Below the pieces are notes generated by a model. The model saw only the letters and a list, made by a program, of their open reading frames with translations, was not told where the DNA came from and made no database searches. A stretch of DNA of 42,377 nt. Source: a bacterium. GTDB taxonomy: Bacteria; Actinomycetota; Acidimicrobiia; Acidimicrobiales; CATQHL01. The stretch lies in NCBI GenBank assembly GCA_026708055.1, contig JAPOVS010000050.1, forward strand, positions 1 to 42,377. The letters run 5' to 3'. Made by a program: the position numbers and the translations under genes. Below, one piece after another: positions 30,854-39,272 of this stretch. Each line of letters starts with the position of its first letter. Position 1 is the first letter of the stretch.

Positions 30854-32392
30854 ATGATTTCCAGACGTAGGAATCTCTGGCTGGCCGCCGCACTTGGGGT
30901 GGCGTTAGCTCTGGTGGCAAGTGCCTGTGCCGCGGATGACTCGGCCCAGGATGCAGCCGACGCGGCGATGGCCGAGGCCGGTGCCGCCCGCTCGGATGCT
31001 TCTGCGGCGATGTCCGAAGCACAGAGTGCTGGCTCGGCCGCTGCTGCCGGAGCGGCCGACGCTGCCGCGGCAGGTGCCGAGGCCAGTGCGGCGAGCGCGA
31101 CCGCAGACGCCGCCGCCGCCGCAGCCGATGCGGCGAGCGCCGAGGCGGCCGCGGCAAGCGCCGCCGCCGACGCAGCCGAGGCTGCCGCCGACCTCGCACT
31201 CGCGACCGCCGAGGGCAGCGAGGAAGCCGTGGCGGCCGCCGAAGCGGCCCTTGCCGACGCGCAGGCCGCAGCCGAGGCCGCCAGTGACGAGGCTGCTTCC
31301 GCGAGGGCAGAGGCCGCCGCCGCCCAGGCCGACGCCGAGGCCGCCCAGGCTGAGGCCGCCGCCGCCCAGGAAGAGGCCGCTGCTGCTCAGGCTGAGGCCG
31401 CCTCGGCTCGCGAGGAGGCGGCTACGGCTCGCGAGGAGGCGGCCGATGTGGCCCGCCACAACGTGAGGGCCATCGCGGGCGACTACGAGGCGGTCATCCG
31501 CCCCGCCACCCAGCGTTGGACGATCGGCCACGCCGACGGCCTTGCCGGCATCCCGTTCACCGACTCGGTCACCGACAGCATCTACGAGGTCGCCGACGCC
31601 ATGGGCGTGGACATCATCTTCTGCGACAACGCCTACGACCAGGAGAAGACCGTCGAGTGCGCCAACCTGATCGTGGCGCAGGAGGCCGACGGTGTGATCT
31701 TCGCCAACTGGATCGCCGGCACCGAGGAGCTGATCGCGGGCATCTACATCGACGGCGGTCTGCCCTGCATCACCTGGGACGGCCCGCATCCGGGTTGCAA
31801 GAACTTCGGTCCCGACAACTTCGAGGCCTCCGTCGAGGCTGGCCGCTACCTGGCGGGCTTCGCCCAGGAGCAGGGCTGGGATCCCGCCGAGACCGAACTG
31901 GTGGTCATCTGGACCCAGGGCGTGCAGGTCATGGGCGAGCGTCGCGACGGTGCGATCGCCGGCGTGCTGGAGTCCTTCCCCATCCCCGAGGAGAACATCC
32001 ACGTGGACATCCCGCACGCGGCACTCGACGACGTGTTCCCGCTGGTGACGGACTGGGCGACCGCCAACCCCGACGCCAAGAACGTGCTCTGCTTCGGCCA
32101 CAGCGACCAGCCCGGCGTGGACTGCGCCCTGGCCCTGGAGCAGGCCGGCTTCCTCGGCCGGGCCGCGGCGGCCAGCCTGGGTGCCTCCGACGAGGCGCTC
32201 GTGGACCTGCGCCAGCGCACCGACGAGGAGTCGGTCTTCAAGGCCACCATCTCGTTCTTCCCCGAGCGCTACGGGCAGTACCTGGTGCCGGCCGTGGTGG
32301 ACATGCTCGAGGGCCGGATCGTGCCCGACCGGGTCATCCCTGCGGTGGAGCCGGTAACCCGCGAGACCGTCCACGAGTTGTACCCCGAGTAG
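30854..32392 (+). CDS. Sugar-type periplasmic-binding lipoprotein with long Ala-rich stalk
   Basis: 512 residues from ATG 30854. Signal with lipobox VASAC (C25). Residues ~26-205 are an almost pure Ala/Glu/Asp/Ser/Gln stretch in heptad order (AEAAAAQ and SAREEAATAREEAA blocks), predicted to be a long coiled coil. Residues ~206-512 are a Peripla_BP_4 ribose/galactose-type domain (FTDSVTDSIYEVADAMGVDI, CANLIVAQEADGVIF, CITWDGPHPG, SFFPERYGQYLVPAVVDML). The SBP fold is unrelated to that of the family-5 protein at 11465-13489, yet the lipobox-stalk-domain plan is the same. It is the first gene of an importer with 32568-33356 and 33379-34407. Confidence 0.85.
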   Translation: MISRRRNLWLAAALGVALALVASACAADDSAQDAADAAMAEAGAARSDASAAMSEAQSAGSAAAAGAADAAAAGAEASAASATADAAAAAADAASAEAAAASAAADAAEAAADLALATAEGSEEAVAAAEAALADAQAAAEAASDEAASARAEAAAAQADAEAAQAEAAAAQEEAAAAQAEAASAREEAATAREEAADVARHNVRAIAGDYEAVIRPATQRWTIGHADGLAGIPFTDSVTDSIYEVADAMGVDIIFCDNAYDQEKTVECANLIVAQEADGVIFANWIAGTEELIAGIYIDGGLPCITWDGPHPGCKNFGPDNFEASVEAGRYLAGFAQEQGWDPAETELVVIWTQGVQVMGERRDGAIAGVLESFPIPEENIHVDIPHAALDDVFPLVTDWATANPDAKNVLCFGHSDQPGVDCALALEQAGFLGRAAAASLGASDEALVDLRQRTDEESVFKATISFFPERYGQYLVPAVVDMLEGRIVPDRVIPAVEPVTRETVHELYPE

Positions 32393-32413
32393 GCGATCAG
32401 CACGGATCGGCGT

Positions 32414-32445
32414 GTGCATCCCGGCGGACATCCGCCGGGATGCAC
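32414..32445 (+). terminator. Perfect 14-15-bp hairpin after the sugar SBP gene
   Basis: GTGCATCCCGGCGGA (32414-32428) is followed after CA by its exact inverse (32431-32445). It begins 22 bases after the SBP stop; no T-run follows. Position and strength mirror the hairpin at 13536-13575, consistent with setting a higher SBP message level than ATPase and permease. Confidence 0.8.
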
Positions 32446-32567
32446 AACGCCCGGTCGTGCGCCAGTTGCCCTTCCTTGAGCGGAGGTGGCCATGATCGAC
32501 TCGATAGTCCGCACGAATCCGCTGGCGTGATGACCCGTCCCTGTTCGCCGACCTACGGGGAGTCGTG

Positions 32568-33356
32568 ATGCCCCCACTTCTCAGCATGATGGGCGTGTCG
32601 AAGGCCTTCGGTCACGTCGTGGCCCTCGCCGGGGTCGACCTCGAGATCCAACCCGGCGAGGTGATCGGCCTGCTGGGTGACAACGGCGCCGGCAAGTCGA
32701 CGCTTATCAAGATCCTCTCCGGCGTCTACTACGCCGATGAGGGGAGCTTCACCCGCAACGGCGAGCCGGTCACGATCACCGATCCCAACGACGCCATGGC
32801 CCTCGGCATCGCCACGGTGTACCAGGATCTCTCGCTCGTTGAGACGCGCCCGGTGGCCCACAACATCTACCTCGGGAGGGAGCCGCGACGTTGGGGCATC
32901 GTGTTGAACCGCCGCAAGATGGAGCGTGACGCCACCGAGTTGCTGGAGCGCCTCAACATCAGGCTTCCCTCGGTACGCGTCGACGTGGGCGTGCTCTCGG
33001 GGGGCCAGCGCCAGGCGGTGGCCATCTCCCGGGCCGTGGCCCAGGGCGGCGACATCCTGCTGCTCGACGAGCCGACCGCCTCGCTCGGCGTGGAGCAGAC
33101 CGCCCAGGTACACGACCTCGTCGTCGACATGAAGTCCCACGGCAGCGCCATCGTCCTCATCACCCACGACCTCAGCGACATCCTCGACATCGCCGACCGG
33201 ATCGTCGTGCTGCGCCAGGGTCGGCTGTGGGCCGACACGCCCTCTGCGGCCACGACCCAGACGGAGGTCATCGGCTGGATCACCGGGGCGCTGCCGTCGC
33301 AGTTCGCCAACGGCACCTCGACCAACGGCACCTCGACCAACGGAGGGTCGTCGTGA
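32568..33356 (+). CDS. Sugar ABC importer ATPase, single nucleotide-binding domain
   Basis: 262 residues from ATG 32568 (a GTG one codon earlier is possible; GGGGAG lies upstream). Walker A GDNGAGKST, Q-loop VYQDLSL, signature LSGGQRQAVAISRAVAQ, Walker B ILLLDEPTASLG and ITHDLSD are intact. Classical sugar importers of this type have two fused ATPase domains (~500 residues); this one has a single domain, like FrcA-type proteins, and presumably works as a homodimer. The C-terminus is a low-complexity Asn-Gly-Thr-Ser tail coded by a 15-base tandem repeat. The permease follows 22 bases later. Confidence 0.85.
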   Translation: MPPLLSMMGVSKAFGHVVALAGVDLEIQPGEVIGLLGDNGAGKSTLIKILSGVYYADEGSFTRNGEPVTITDPNDAMALGIATVYQDLSLVETRPVAHNIYLGREPRRWGIVLNRRKMERDATELLERLNIRLPSVRVDVGVLSGGQRQAVAISRAVAQGGDILLLDEPTASLGVEQTAQVHDLVVDMKSHGSAIVLITHDLSDILDIADRIVVLRQGRLWADTPSAATTQTEVIGWITGALPSQFANGTSTNGTSTNGGSS

Positions 33357-33378
33357 TCCGGTCTCCGGAGCAGCGGGC

Positions 33379-34407
33379 ATGGCCGGCGGCTTGAGTTCCC
33401 GGATCCTGGACTGGGGCATGAGTGGCCTGCTCGTGTCGCCCGAGGACCGCCGGCACCCCTGGTGGCCGTTCAGGCGCCTCAACGACTGGACGATCCCCGG
33501 TCTGCTCGTCGCGCTCGCGGGCCTGTGCATCTACTCGTGGCAGCGCTCTCCCTACTTCTTCACCGTCAACAACTTCGTGAACATCGGCGAGGCCCTCTCC
33601 ATCCGGGGACTCATGGCCGTCGGACTCACGGTGCTGCTGATCAGCGGCGGCCTCGACCTGTCGATAGCCGCCGTGGCCGCGTTCACCGGGATGTTCGCCG
33701 CCATGATGATCAACGCCGGCGTCAACGGCGCCGTCTCGGGACTGGTCGCCCTTGCGTGCGCCGCCACCATGGGGCTCATCAACGCCTTCATCATCGTGCG
33801 GCTCCGGGTCAACCCGATCATCGCCACACTCGGCACCCTCCTGCTGTTCCGGGGGCTCGCCTTCGTGGTCAGCGAGGGCGACAACATCGTCATCGGCGTC
33901 AACGCCTGGAGCACCTTCGGTCGGGGCGAGGCGCTGGGCATCAAGGTGACGCTGTGGGTGTTCGCCGGGGTGCTGGTGTTCGGCATGTGGTTCATGCGCC
34001 ACTCGTTCATCGGGAACAACCTCTATGCCATCGGCGGCAACCCCTCGGCCTGCCGGAATGTGGGCATGAAGGTGGACCGCATCCGCATGTGGTCGTACGT
34101 GGCGATGGCCATCCTGTCGGGCATCGCCGGCATCGCCTTGATGTCACGGGGTGGGACCGCCCAACCGGCCGCCTTCGAGGGGGCCGAATTGGAGATCATC
34201 ACCGCGGTGTTCCTCGGGGGTGTGGCCCTCACCGGAGGCCGAGGCAGCCTGCTGGGCACGTTCCTGGGCCTGATCATCATCGGTGTCATCACCAACAGCT
34301 TCGTTCTCACCAACGTGCCGATCTACTGGCAGATGGTCGTCCGGGGCATCATCCTGATCCTGGCCGTCTCCATCGACAGCATCCGAAGAGGCGGCGGCTA
34401 CCGGTGA
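33379..34407 (+). CDS. Sugar ABC importer permease (RbsC type)
   Basis: 342 residues from ATG 33379, with a GGAG-containing segment before it. After a ~45-residue hydrophilic N-terminus it shows 8-10 membrane helices and the typical motifs GLTVLLISGGLDLSIAAVAAFTG, RLRVNPIIATLGTLLLFRGL, NPSACRNVGMKVDRIRM, GGTAQPAAFEGAELEIITAV and FLGGVALTGGRGSLLGTFLG. This is a complete BPD_transp_2 permease and closes the sugar-importer operon that begins at 30854. The sugar is unknown. Confidence 0.9.
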   Translation: MAGGLSSRILDWGMSGLLVSPEDRRHPWWPFRRLNDWTIPGLLVALAGLCIYSWQRSPYFFTVNNFVNIGEALSIRGLMAVGLTVLLISGGLDLSIAAVAAFTGMFAAMMINAGVNGAVSGLVALACAATMGLINAFIIVRLRVNPIIATLGTLLLFRGLAFVVSEGDNIVIGVNAWSTFGRGEALGIKVTLWVFAGVLVFGMWFMRHSFIGNNLYAIGGNPSACRNVGMKVDRIRMWSYVAMAILSGIAGIALMSRGGTAQPAAFEGAELEIITAVFLGGVALTGGRGSLLGTFLGLIIIGVITNSFVLTNVPIYWQMVVRGIILILAVSIDSIRRGGGYR

Positions 34408-34444
34408 GGTAGGGGTCGGCACCCACCGGCCCCGTACTCAGTTC

Positions 34445-34494
34445 GTCGTTCCGGCGGAGAGCCTGCCCCGGACCCGATCCGGGGCCGGACTCCA
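34445..34494. repeat. Diverged palindromic repeat with strong hairpin downstream of the sugar importer
   Basis: Begins GTCGTTCCGGCGGAGA and ends GGCCGGACTCCAG, like copies 3 and 4, but with an inserted segment containing GCCCCGGA (34465-34472), loop CCCGA, TCCGGGGC (34478-34485). The 8-bp hairpin may terminate the importer transcript. Confidence 0.65.
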
Positions 34495-34670
34495 GAGCAA
34501 TGGCCAGGGGACCCCAGCCTCTCACTTGGCGGTCCGGGCGGTTGCGGTCCAGCAGATGGGACTCGAGATGGATGAGTATTGGTTGTTGCAGGCTTTATGG
34601 GAATATCTCGACAAATACCGCAAACGTCGATAATCCCGACAATAGCCAATCGTCGGGGTGTGGACTCCGT

Positions 34671-35213
34671 TTCGATGTGACCGAGGGATACCCGTACTTC
34701 CTGCAGGAGTTCGGGAAGCAGTCCTGGGACATCGCCGCCGGTCCTGCCACGATCACGAGGGGCGATGTGGAGGCTGCTGTTCCCGTAGCCAAGGAGGAAC
34801 TCGACACCGGCTTCTTCCGGGTTCGCCTCGACCGGAGCACTCCCGGCGAGCGGGCCTACCTCTCGGCGATGGCCTCCCTCGGCGCCGGGCCCTATAGATC
34901 CGCCGACGTGGCCGCCGTGATGGGACGCACGACGCCGGGCGCCGGATCGCTGCGTGATGCCCTGATCAAGCGCGGCCTCTGCCACGCGCCTCGCCGCGGC
35001 GTCATCGCGTTCACAGTGCCCATGTTCGATGACTTCGTCCGTCGCCGGCTGACGCACCGGCCATCCCTGGAGGCGCGGCTCGAGGCGGAGCGTCGGCGCC
35101 AACGCGCGGGAGGGATCGACGACACTGCGGAGCGATTCGGGCGACTGCCTGCGCTCGACGAGCGGGAGCCTGACGGCATCATCGGCTACGACGATCACGG
35201 GCTGCCGTCGTGA
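34671..35213 (+). pseudogene. Fusion scar: ATPase C-terminus joined to VapB antitoxin C-terminus
   Basis: From FDVTEGYPYFLQEFGKQSWD through SAMASLGAGPYRSADVAAVM to VIAFTVPMFDDFVRRR (to ~35047) it matches the C-terminal part of AAA (Cdc6-like) ATPases found next to toxin genes; the N-terminal P-loop domain is missing. Immediately after, EARLEAERRRQRAG and RLPALDEREPDGIIGYDDHG match the C-terminus of VapB antitoxins. The frame stays open to ATG 34500, but residues before FDVTEG come from repeat and intergenic DNA. The stop overlaps the VapC fragment start (GTGA). Fusion of two partial genes points to a deletion. Confidence 0.65.
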
Positions 35214-35293
35214 ACGTCGTCGACACCTCGGTGATCGTCGCTGCGCTCTTCGGCGGAGACGACTTCTCCCGAACCGACGCGCTCGTGGGCTGA
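35210..35293 (+). pseudogene. N-terminal fragment of a VapC (PIN domain) toxin
   Basis: GTG 35210 starts NVVDTSVIVAALFGGDDFSR and a stop follows at 35291-35293, giving only 27 residues. VVDTSVIVAAL with its first catalytic Asp is the typical beginning of a PIN-domain RNase; the remaining ~100 residues are missing. The overlap with the VapB-like tail preserves the normal vapBC coupling. Confidence 0.7.
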
Positions 35294-35371
35294 CCGGGCC
35301 GCGCGCCCCGGCCACTCACTCGGCGGACAACCCCTCTGGCTGACTGTGATCAACCCGATAGCCATTTGCAC

Positions 35372-36016
35372 CTAGGATCCATTGGGGATCGTGACCGCGC
35401 ATTTTGCTGTTGAGAAGGCGGCGCCGGTCTCGGCGTTCGCTTCGGCCGCGTTGTCTCTGTCGTTCAGGGTTCCCGAGTTGGCGGCCACGATGTGGGTGGT
35501 CCCGGTCTTCGTCGCGACGGTGGCGGGCTCCCACTGTGCGGAGAGGCCGGCGATGTCACCGTAGGTGATCGCGAGCCGGGCGCACTCGTCGGTACCCGCT
35601 GCGTTGACGGCGTTCTGCTTGTCGATGATCGCATCCATCGCCGCCGTCCCCGAGCCGGCGTTGGCGGTGTTCAGTGACGTGACCTCGGCGGCGGTGTCGA
35701 CGGCCTGCGCCTCGGCGAGTGTCGGCAGCAGCGCCCTCTTCTCGCGGGTGATGCGTTCGGCGGCGACCTGGGCGGCTGTGCCCCGGGCGCTGCTGCCGCT
35801 GATCTGTTCGGCGGTGTCGTCGACGACGTTCTGGACGAGCACCACGGCGAGCGCGGCGAGGCCGGCCACGGCGGCGACGATTAGCAGCCATTCGAGCGTG
35901 GTCAGGCCGCGCTCGTCGGCCCGACCCCGGCGGAGCCGCCCGACTGCCTGCGTCGCGCGGCGCAGCGTTCCGTACGCAGGGTCGGCGGTCGTTGTGGTCT
36001 TCTGCGTTGCCTGCAT
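35372..36016 (-). CDS. Flp/Tad-type prepilin-like protein with large C-terminal domain
   Basis: 214 residues from ATG 36016, preceded by AAGGAG at good spacing. ERGLTTLEWLLIVAAVAGLAA (~45-65) is a type IV-like prepilin site: cleavage after Gly and Glu at +5, followed by one hydrophobic helix. Classical Flp pilins are ~60 residues; this one has a ~140-residue, Ala/Thr-rich extracellular part with two Cys, so it may be a pseudopilin or an unusual major pilin. It lies ~148 bases downstream of the TadC gene. No prepilin peptidase is in the window. Confidence 0.7.
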   Translation of the reverse strand: MQATQKTTTTADPAYGTLRRATQAVGRLRRGRADERGLTTLEWLLIVAAVAGLAALAVVLVQNVVDDTAEQISGSSARGTAAQVAAERITREKRALLPTLAEAQAVDTAAEVTSLNTANAGSGTAAMDAIIDKQNAVNAAGTDECARLAITYGDIAGLSAQWEPATVATKTGTTHIVAANSGTLNDRDNAAEANAETGAAFSTAKCAVTIPNGS

Positions 36017-36164
36017 GGAGTGCTCCTTGTGCGGTGCTCGTGGTGTTTGCGTAGGCGACTCTCGGGTCTCCCCGATGGCTGACGGTGCCTCCGAGGTTGC
36101 CCGCTCAGGAGCGGGTGTGAACGACCGGATTGCTGCGGGACAGCAGCGGCCGTGAGACCGCAAT

Positions 36165-37052
36165 TCAGCCGCCCATCCCGGCGATGCCGCCGCCGGTGAG
36201 CGCCGTGAACGGCGGGTAGATGAGGATTCCGGCCAGAGCGATCGCCACGCCCGTGGCGGGCAGAACGATGATCTGGGCGCGGCGGGCCGCCTTCTCGCGT
36301 TCGCGGCTCGTCTCCTCGTCCCACAGAGCGTCGGCGGCCACCAGGATGGCTTCCGAGAGGCGCGTGCCACGACTGACCGCTAGGCCGAGGGAAGAGACGA
36401 TCGGCACGAGGTTCGTGATTCCGTACCGGTCGACGAGATCGACGAGACCCTCCCAGGGCGGGCGCCGCTCTTGCTGGGCCGCTAGCAGGAACCGGTGCAG
36501 CAACCGCCACCCTGGCCGGCGCCCGGCACGGGACGCGACGAGCATGGCCGCCGCCGGATCGGCGCCAGCGGAGACCTGCTGGGCCACGAGGATCGCCCAG
36601 TATCGAACGATCCTGTCCATCTCGTCGCGGAGCTTCCTGGCGGTGTCTCGCACGCCCAGCAGCGGGAGGAGCCGGCCCACGAGTGCGCACCCGCCTGTGA
36701 GTAGCGCGAAGCTCGCCGGCCCGCGGCCGGTCAACGACGCGATCACCACACCCGCGGCGAGTCCGCCGAATAGGCCCAGGATGCGCTGGCGAGCGTAGGT
36801 GACCGGGGTGAGGCCGACGAGGCGCAGGTTCGGCAACTCGCCGGCGGGGCGGGCGATCAGCGACATCAACGGCGGCACGGGCGCCTCGACGGCGGTGTGG
36901 CCGGCTGTCGGCGAGGCGGGGTCCACAGCAGGAGCCGGCTCGGGTCCTGTCTCGGCCGCTGCGGCGCCCGGGCGCGGTCGGCGCAGGCCGAGCACCACGA
37001 GCGCAACGCCGACGAGCGCCGCGGCGGCGACGATGAAGGCACCGGGGTTCAC
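36165..37052 (-). CDS. Tad pilus inner-membrane platform protein (TadC type)
   Basis: 295 residues from GTG 37052 with four predicted membrane helices (N-terminal, ~90-115, and two at the end) and a type II secretion F-like cytoplasmic loop (LRDEMDRIVRYWAILVAQQV, ASRAGRRPGWRLLHRFLLAA, LGLAVSRGTRLSEAILVAAD). It forms the platform with TadB, whose stop overlaps its start (GTGA). The coding DNA stays intact. It is followed by the pilin gene. Confidence 0.8.
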   Translation of the reverse strand: MNPGAFIVAAAALVGVALVVLGLRRPRPGAAAAETGPEPAPAVDPASPTAGHTAVEAPVPPLMSLIARPAGELPNLRLVGLTPVTYARQRILGLFGGLAAGVVIASLTGRGPASFALLTGGCALVGRLLPLLGVRDTARKLRDEMDRIVRYWAILVAQQVSAGADPAAAMLVASRAGRRPGWRLLHRFLLAAQQERRPPWEGLVDLVDRYGITNLVPIVSSLGLAVSRGTRLSEAILVAADALWDEETSREREKAARRAQIIVLPATGVAIALAGILIYPPFTALTGGGIAGMGG

Positions 37053-37936
37053 AGCGGGTCCTTCATGGTCTCCCGGCGGGTGGGCGGCGCCAACACCGAG
37101 CGCTTCTCGCGGACCACCGAGTGGTGCACCAGGAATGTCGTCGCGATGAGCAGCAGCCCGGAGATGCCCACGAGCACGAGTTGACCGGCCCCGGCGCGGT
37201 AGGGCTCGAAGTAGGCGGGGTTGTTGCGGTACATGAGGATGACGACGCCGGCTGCGAGGGACAGCAGGGTGATCGTCTGGGTCCAGAGTTGCACCACGGC
37301 CTCCGTCCTGCGGTTGTGCAGTTCGACGATGTCGCTGATGCGGGCGTTCAGATCCAGCAGGGGTGAGGCCACCGAACCCCCGGTTGTGGCAGCCATGCGC
37401 AGCCCGGCGGCCACTTCGGGCTCCCAGACGTGGCCGGCGGCACCCAACTCCTCGAGCGCCGCGTCAATGCCGTCGACCCTTGACCTCGCCGCGACGACTT
37501 CGAGCGTGGGGCGCAATTCCGGCGGCGCGTACGGCACGCTGGCGGCGATGGCGTCGTTGAGCCCGGCGCCGGCGCGGGCCAACTCGGCGAGTTGACGGGT
37601 CCAGAGCTGCCAGGCCCGTGCGAGCTTGGACTGTTCGCGGCGGCGGCGGGGCGCAGCCATGAACGGCGGGAGCAGCGCGCCCAAGCCGCCGAGCAGCACC
37701 GCCATGCCCAGCAGCCCGGTGGCATACCAGCCGAGGATCAGGCCTCCCAGGGCGCCGAGGATCTGTGCCAGCCCCACCTTCGACAGCCGGCGCCGCCCGG
37801 CTCCGGCGGGATTCTTGGGATGCTCCGGCTCGGGTTCACCGCGGGCACTGCGCCGCGCCCCTGAGGCGCCAGTCGCTCCGGCGGTGATCACGGCAAGACC
37901 CACCACGGCTGCTGCGACGAACAACAGCCCGCTCAC
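37049..37936 (-). CDS. Tad pilus inner-membrane platform protein (TadB type)
   Basis: 295 residues from GTG 37936. It starts with a membrane helix (LLFVAAAVVGLAVITAG), has a second helix pair (~60-95), a T2SSF-like loop (LARAWQLWTRQLAELARAGA, LNDAIAASVPYAP, EPEVAAGLRMAATTGGSVA) and two terminal helices. It is coupled upstream to the TadA gene by a 7-base gap and downstream to TadC by overlap. It is a complete pilus-assembly platform subunit by motif and length. Confidence 0.8.
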   Translation of the reverse strand: MSGLLFVAAAVVGLAVITAGATGASGARRSARGEPEPEHPKNPAGAGRRRLSKVGLAQILGALGGLILGWYATGLLGMAVLLGGLGALLPPFMAAPRRRREQSKLARAWQLWTRQLAELARAGAGLNDAIAASVPYAPPELRPTLEVVAARSRVDGIDAALEELGAAGHVWEPEVAAGLRMAATTGGSVASPLLDLNARISDIVELHNRRTEAVVQLWTQTITLLSLAAGVVILMYRNNPAYFEPYRAGAGQLVLVGISGLLLIATTFLVHHSVVREKRSVLAPPTRRETMKDPL

Positions 37937-37943
37937 GGCGTCC

Positions 37944-39272
37944 TCACGGGGCTACGAGGTCGCGGGCCCGCTGCACGGAGTCGAGGAGACCCTCAGGGGG
38001 CCAGCGCGACGTGTCGAGGCCGCCTTCGAGGATGCGATCGATCACCTCGGGATTGCGGGGTTGGGAGCGCAGCATCAGCGGGGCATTGCGTGACGTGCGC
38101 CCGAAGATCTCATGGGTCTCGAAACGCTCACCGTCGGCGCAGGAGACCTCGGCGATGGAATTGACGCCCCGGAATCCGGTACGGGGGTCGCCGCGCAGGT
38201 GCACGACGAGGTGGATCACCTCGGCGACCTCCTGTACGAGTGCCGACTGGATCCCGGCGCCGCCCGCCGCCAGGCAGTAGCGCACGAGCCGGCTGAGCGC
38301 CTGGCGCGGCGAGGAGGCGTGGATCGTGGCCATGGAGCCGTCCGAGCCGGTGCCGCACGCTGACAGGAAGGTGGCGGCCTCGGACCCGCGCAACTCGCCG
38401 ACGATGACCCGGTCGGCGCCCGAGCGCAGCGACCGCTTGGCGAGTTCCTCCATGCTGATCTCGCCGGAGCCGTCGCTGTTGGCCTCGCGGGTCTCGACGG
38501 CGAATGTCAGCGGGTGCGACTGGTCGAGGAACAACTCGAATGTTTGCTCGAGGGTGCAGACCACCTCTGAAGGCCCGACCTCGGCGAGCAGGGCGCGCAG
38601 CAGCGTCGTCTTGCCGGCGCCGAGGGCGCCGCACACCAGGATGTTGGCCGGCCCGGGCGGGCGCACCGCGGCGCGCAGGAACTCGGCCGCCTGCTCCGAG
38701 AGCGACCCGGACTCCACGAGATCGTCGAGCCGCACGTCGCGGTGGCGGTGGCAGCGCACCGTCAGGAACGGGGCGCCGCACACCTCCATGGCCGCGAAGA
38801 CGCGTTCGCCGGTGCGCAGGCGCAGATCCAGCAGCGGCGAGGACTGGTCGAAGCGGCGACCCGTCTGGCCGTGCGTGGTGGCCAGGTGGGCAACGTAGCG
38901 GACCATGTCCTCCTCGTCGCCGAACACGGGCTCACCCACGAGCTCCTGGCGGCCCCCCGACAGGCCCAGCATCACCAGCTCGGGTCCGAAGCAGTAGATG
39001 TTCTCGACGTCGTTGCGCTCGAGGAAGCGCTGCAGCGGGCCGGCCCCGAGCAGCCCCGCCATCTCCTCCTGCAGCCAGCGCAGATCGTCGTCGGACAGCA
39101 CCCGGCCGGTGGTGTTGAGTTCCCGCGCCAGGCGCGAACGGATGGCGCCGTCGGCAAGATCCCGGCAGCCCTCGGCCACGGCCAGCGGCTCGTCGTCGTT
39201 CTCCTCGACGTTCAGCCGGTAGTCCTGGACGAGCGGCAGCACCTCGTCCCAGATCTCCTCACGCAGAGACAT
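37944..39272 (-). CDS. Tad pilus assembly ATPase (TadA/CpaF type)
   Basis: 442 residues. Walker A CGALGAGKTTLLRALLAEVG, Asp/Glu box CTLEQTFELFL, Walker B-like VIVGELRGSEA, and the His box GSMATIHASSPRQALSRLV are intact, together with the N-terminal domain motifs (NVENIYCFGPELVM, VRYVAHLATTHGQTGRRFD). It is a secretion ATPase that powers extrusion of Flp pili. Its start overlaps the end of the TadZ-like gene by 14 bases. Confidence 0.9.
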   Translation of the reverse strand: MSLREEIWDEVLPLVQDYRLNVEENDDEPLAVAEGCRDLADGAIRSRLARELNTTGRVLSDDDLRWLQEEMAGLLGAGPLQRFLERNDVENIYCFGPELVMLGLSGGRQELVGEPVFGDEEDMVRYVAHLATTHGQTGRRFDQSSPLLDLRLRTGERVFAAMEVCGAPFLTVRCHRHRDVRLDDLVESGSLSEQAAEFLRAAVRPPGPANILVCGALGAGKTTLLRALLAEVGPSEVVCTLEQTFELFLDQSHPLTFAVETREANSDGSGEISMEELAKRSLRSGADRVIVGELRGSEAATFLSACGTGSDGSMATIHASSPRQALSRLVRYCLAAGGAGIQSALVQEVAEVIHLVVHLRGDPRTGFRGVNSIAEVSCADGERFETHEIFGRTSRNAPLMLRSQPRNPEVIDRILEGGLDTSRWPPEGLLDSVQRARDLVAP

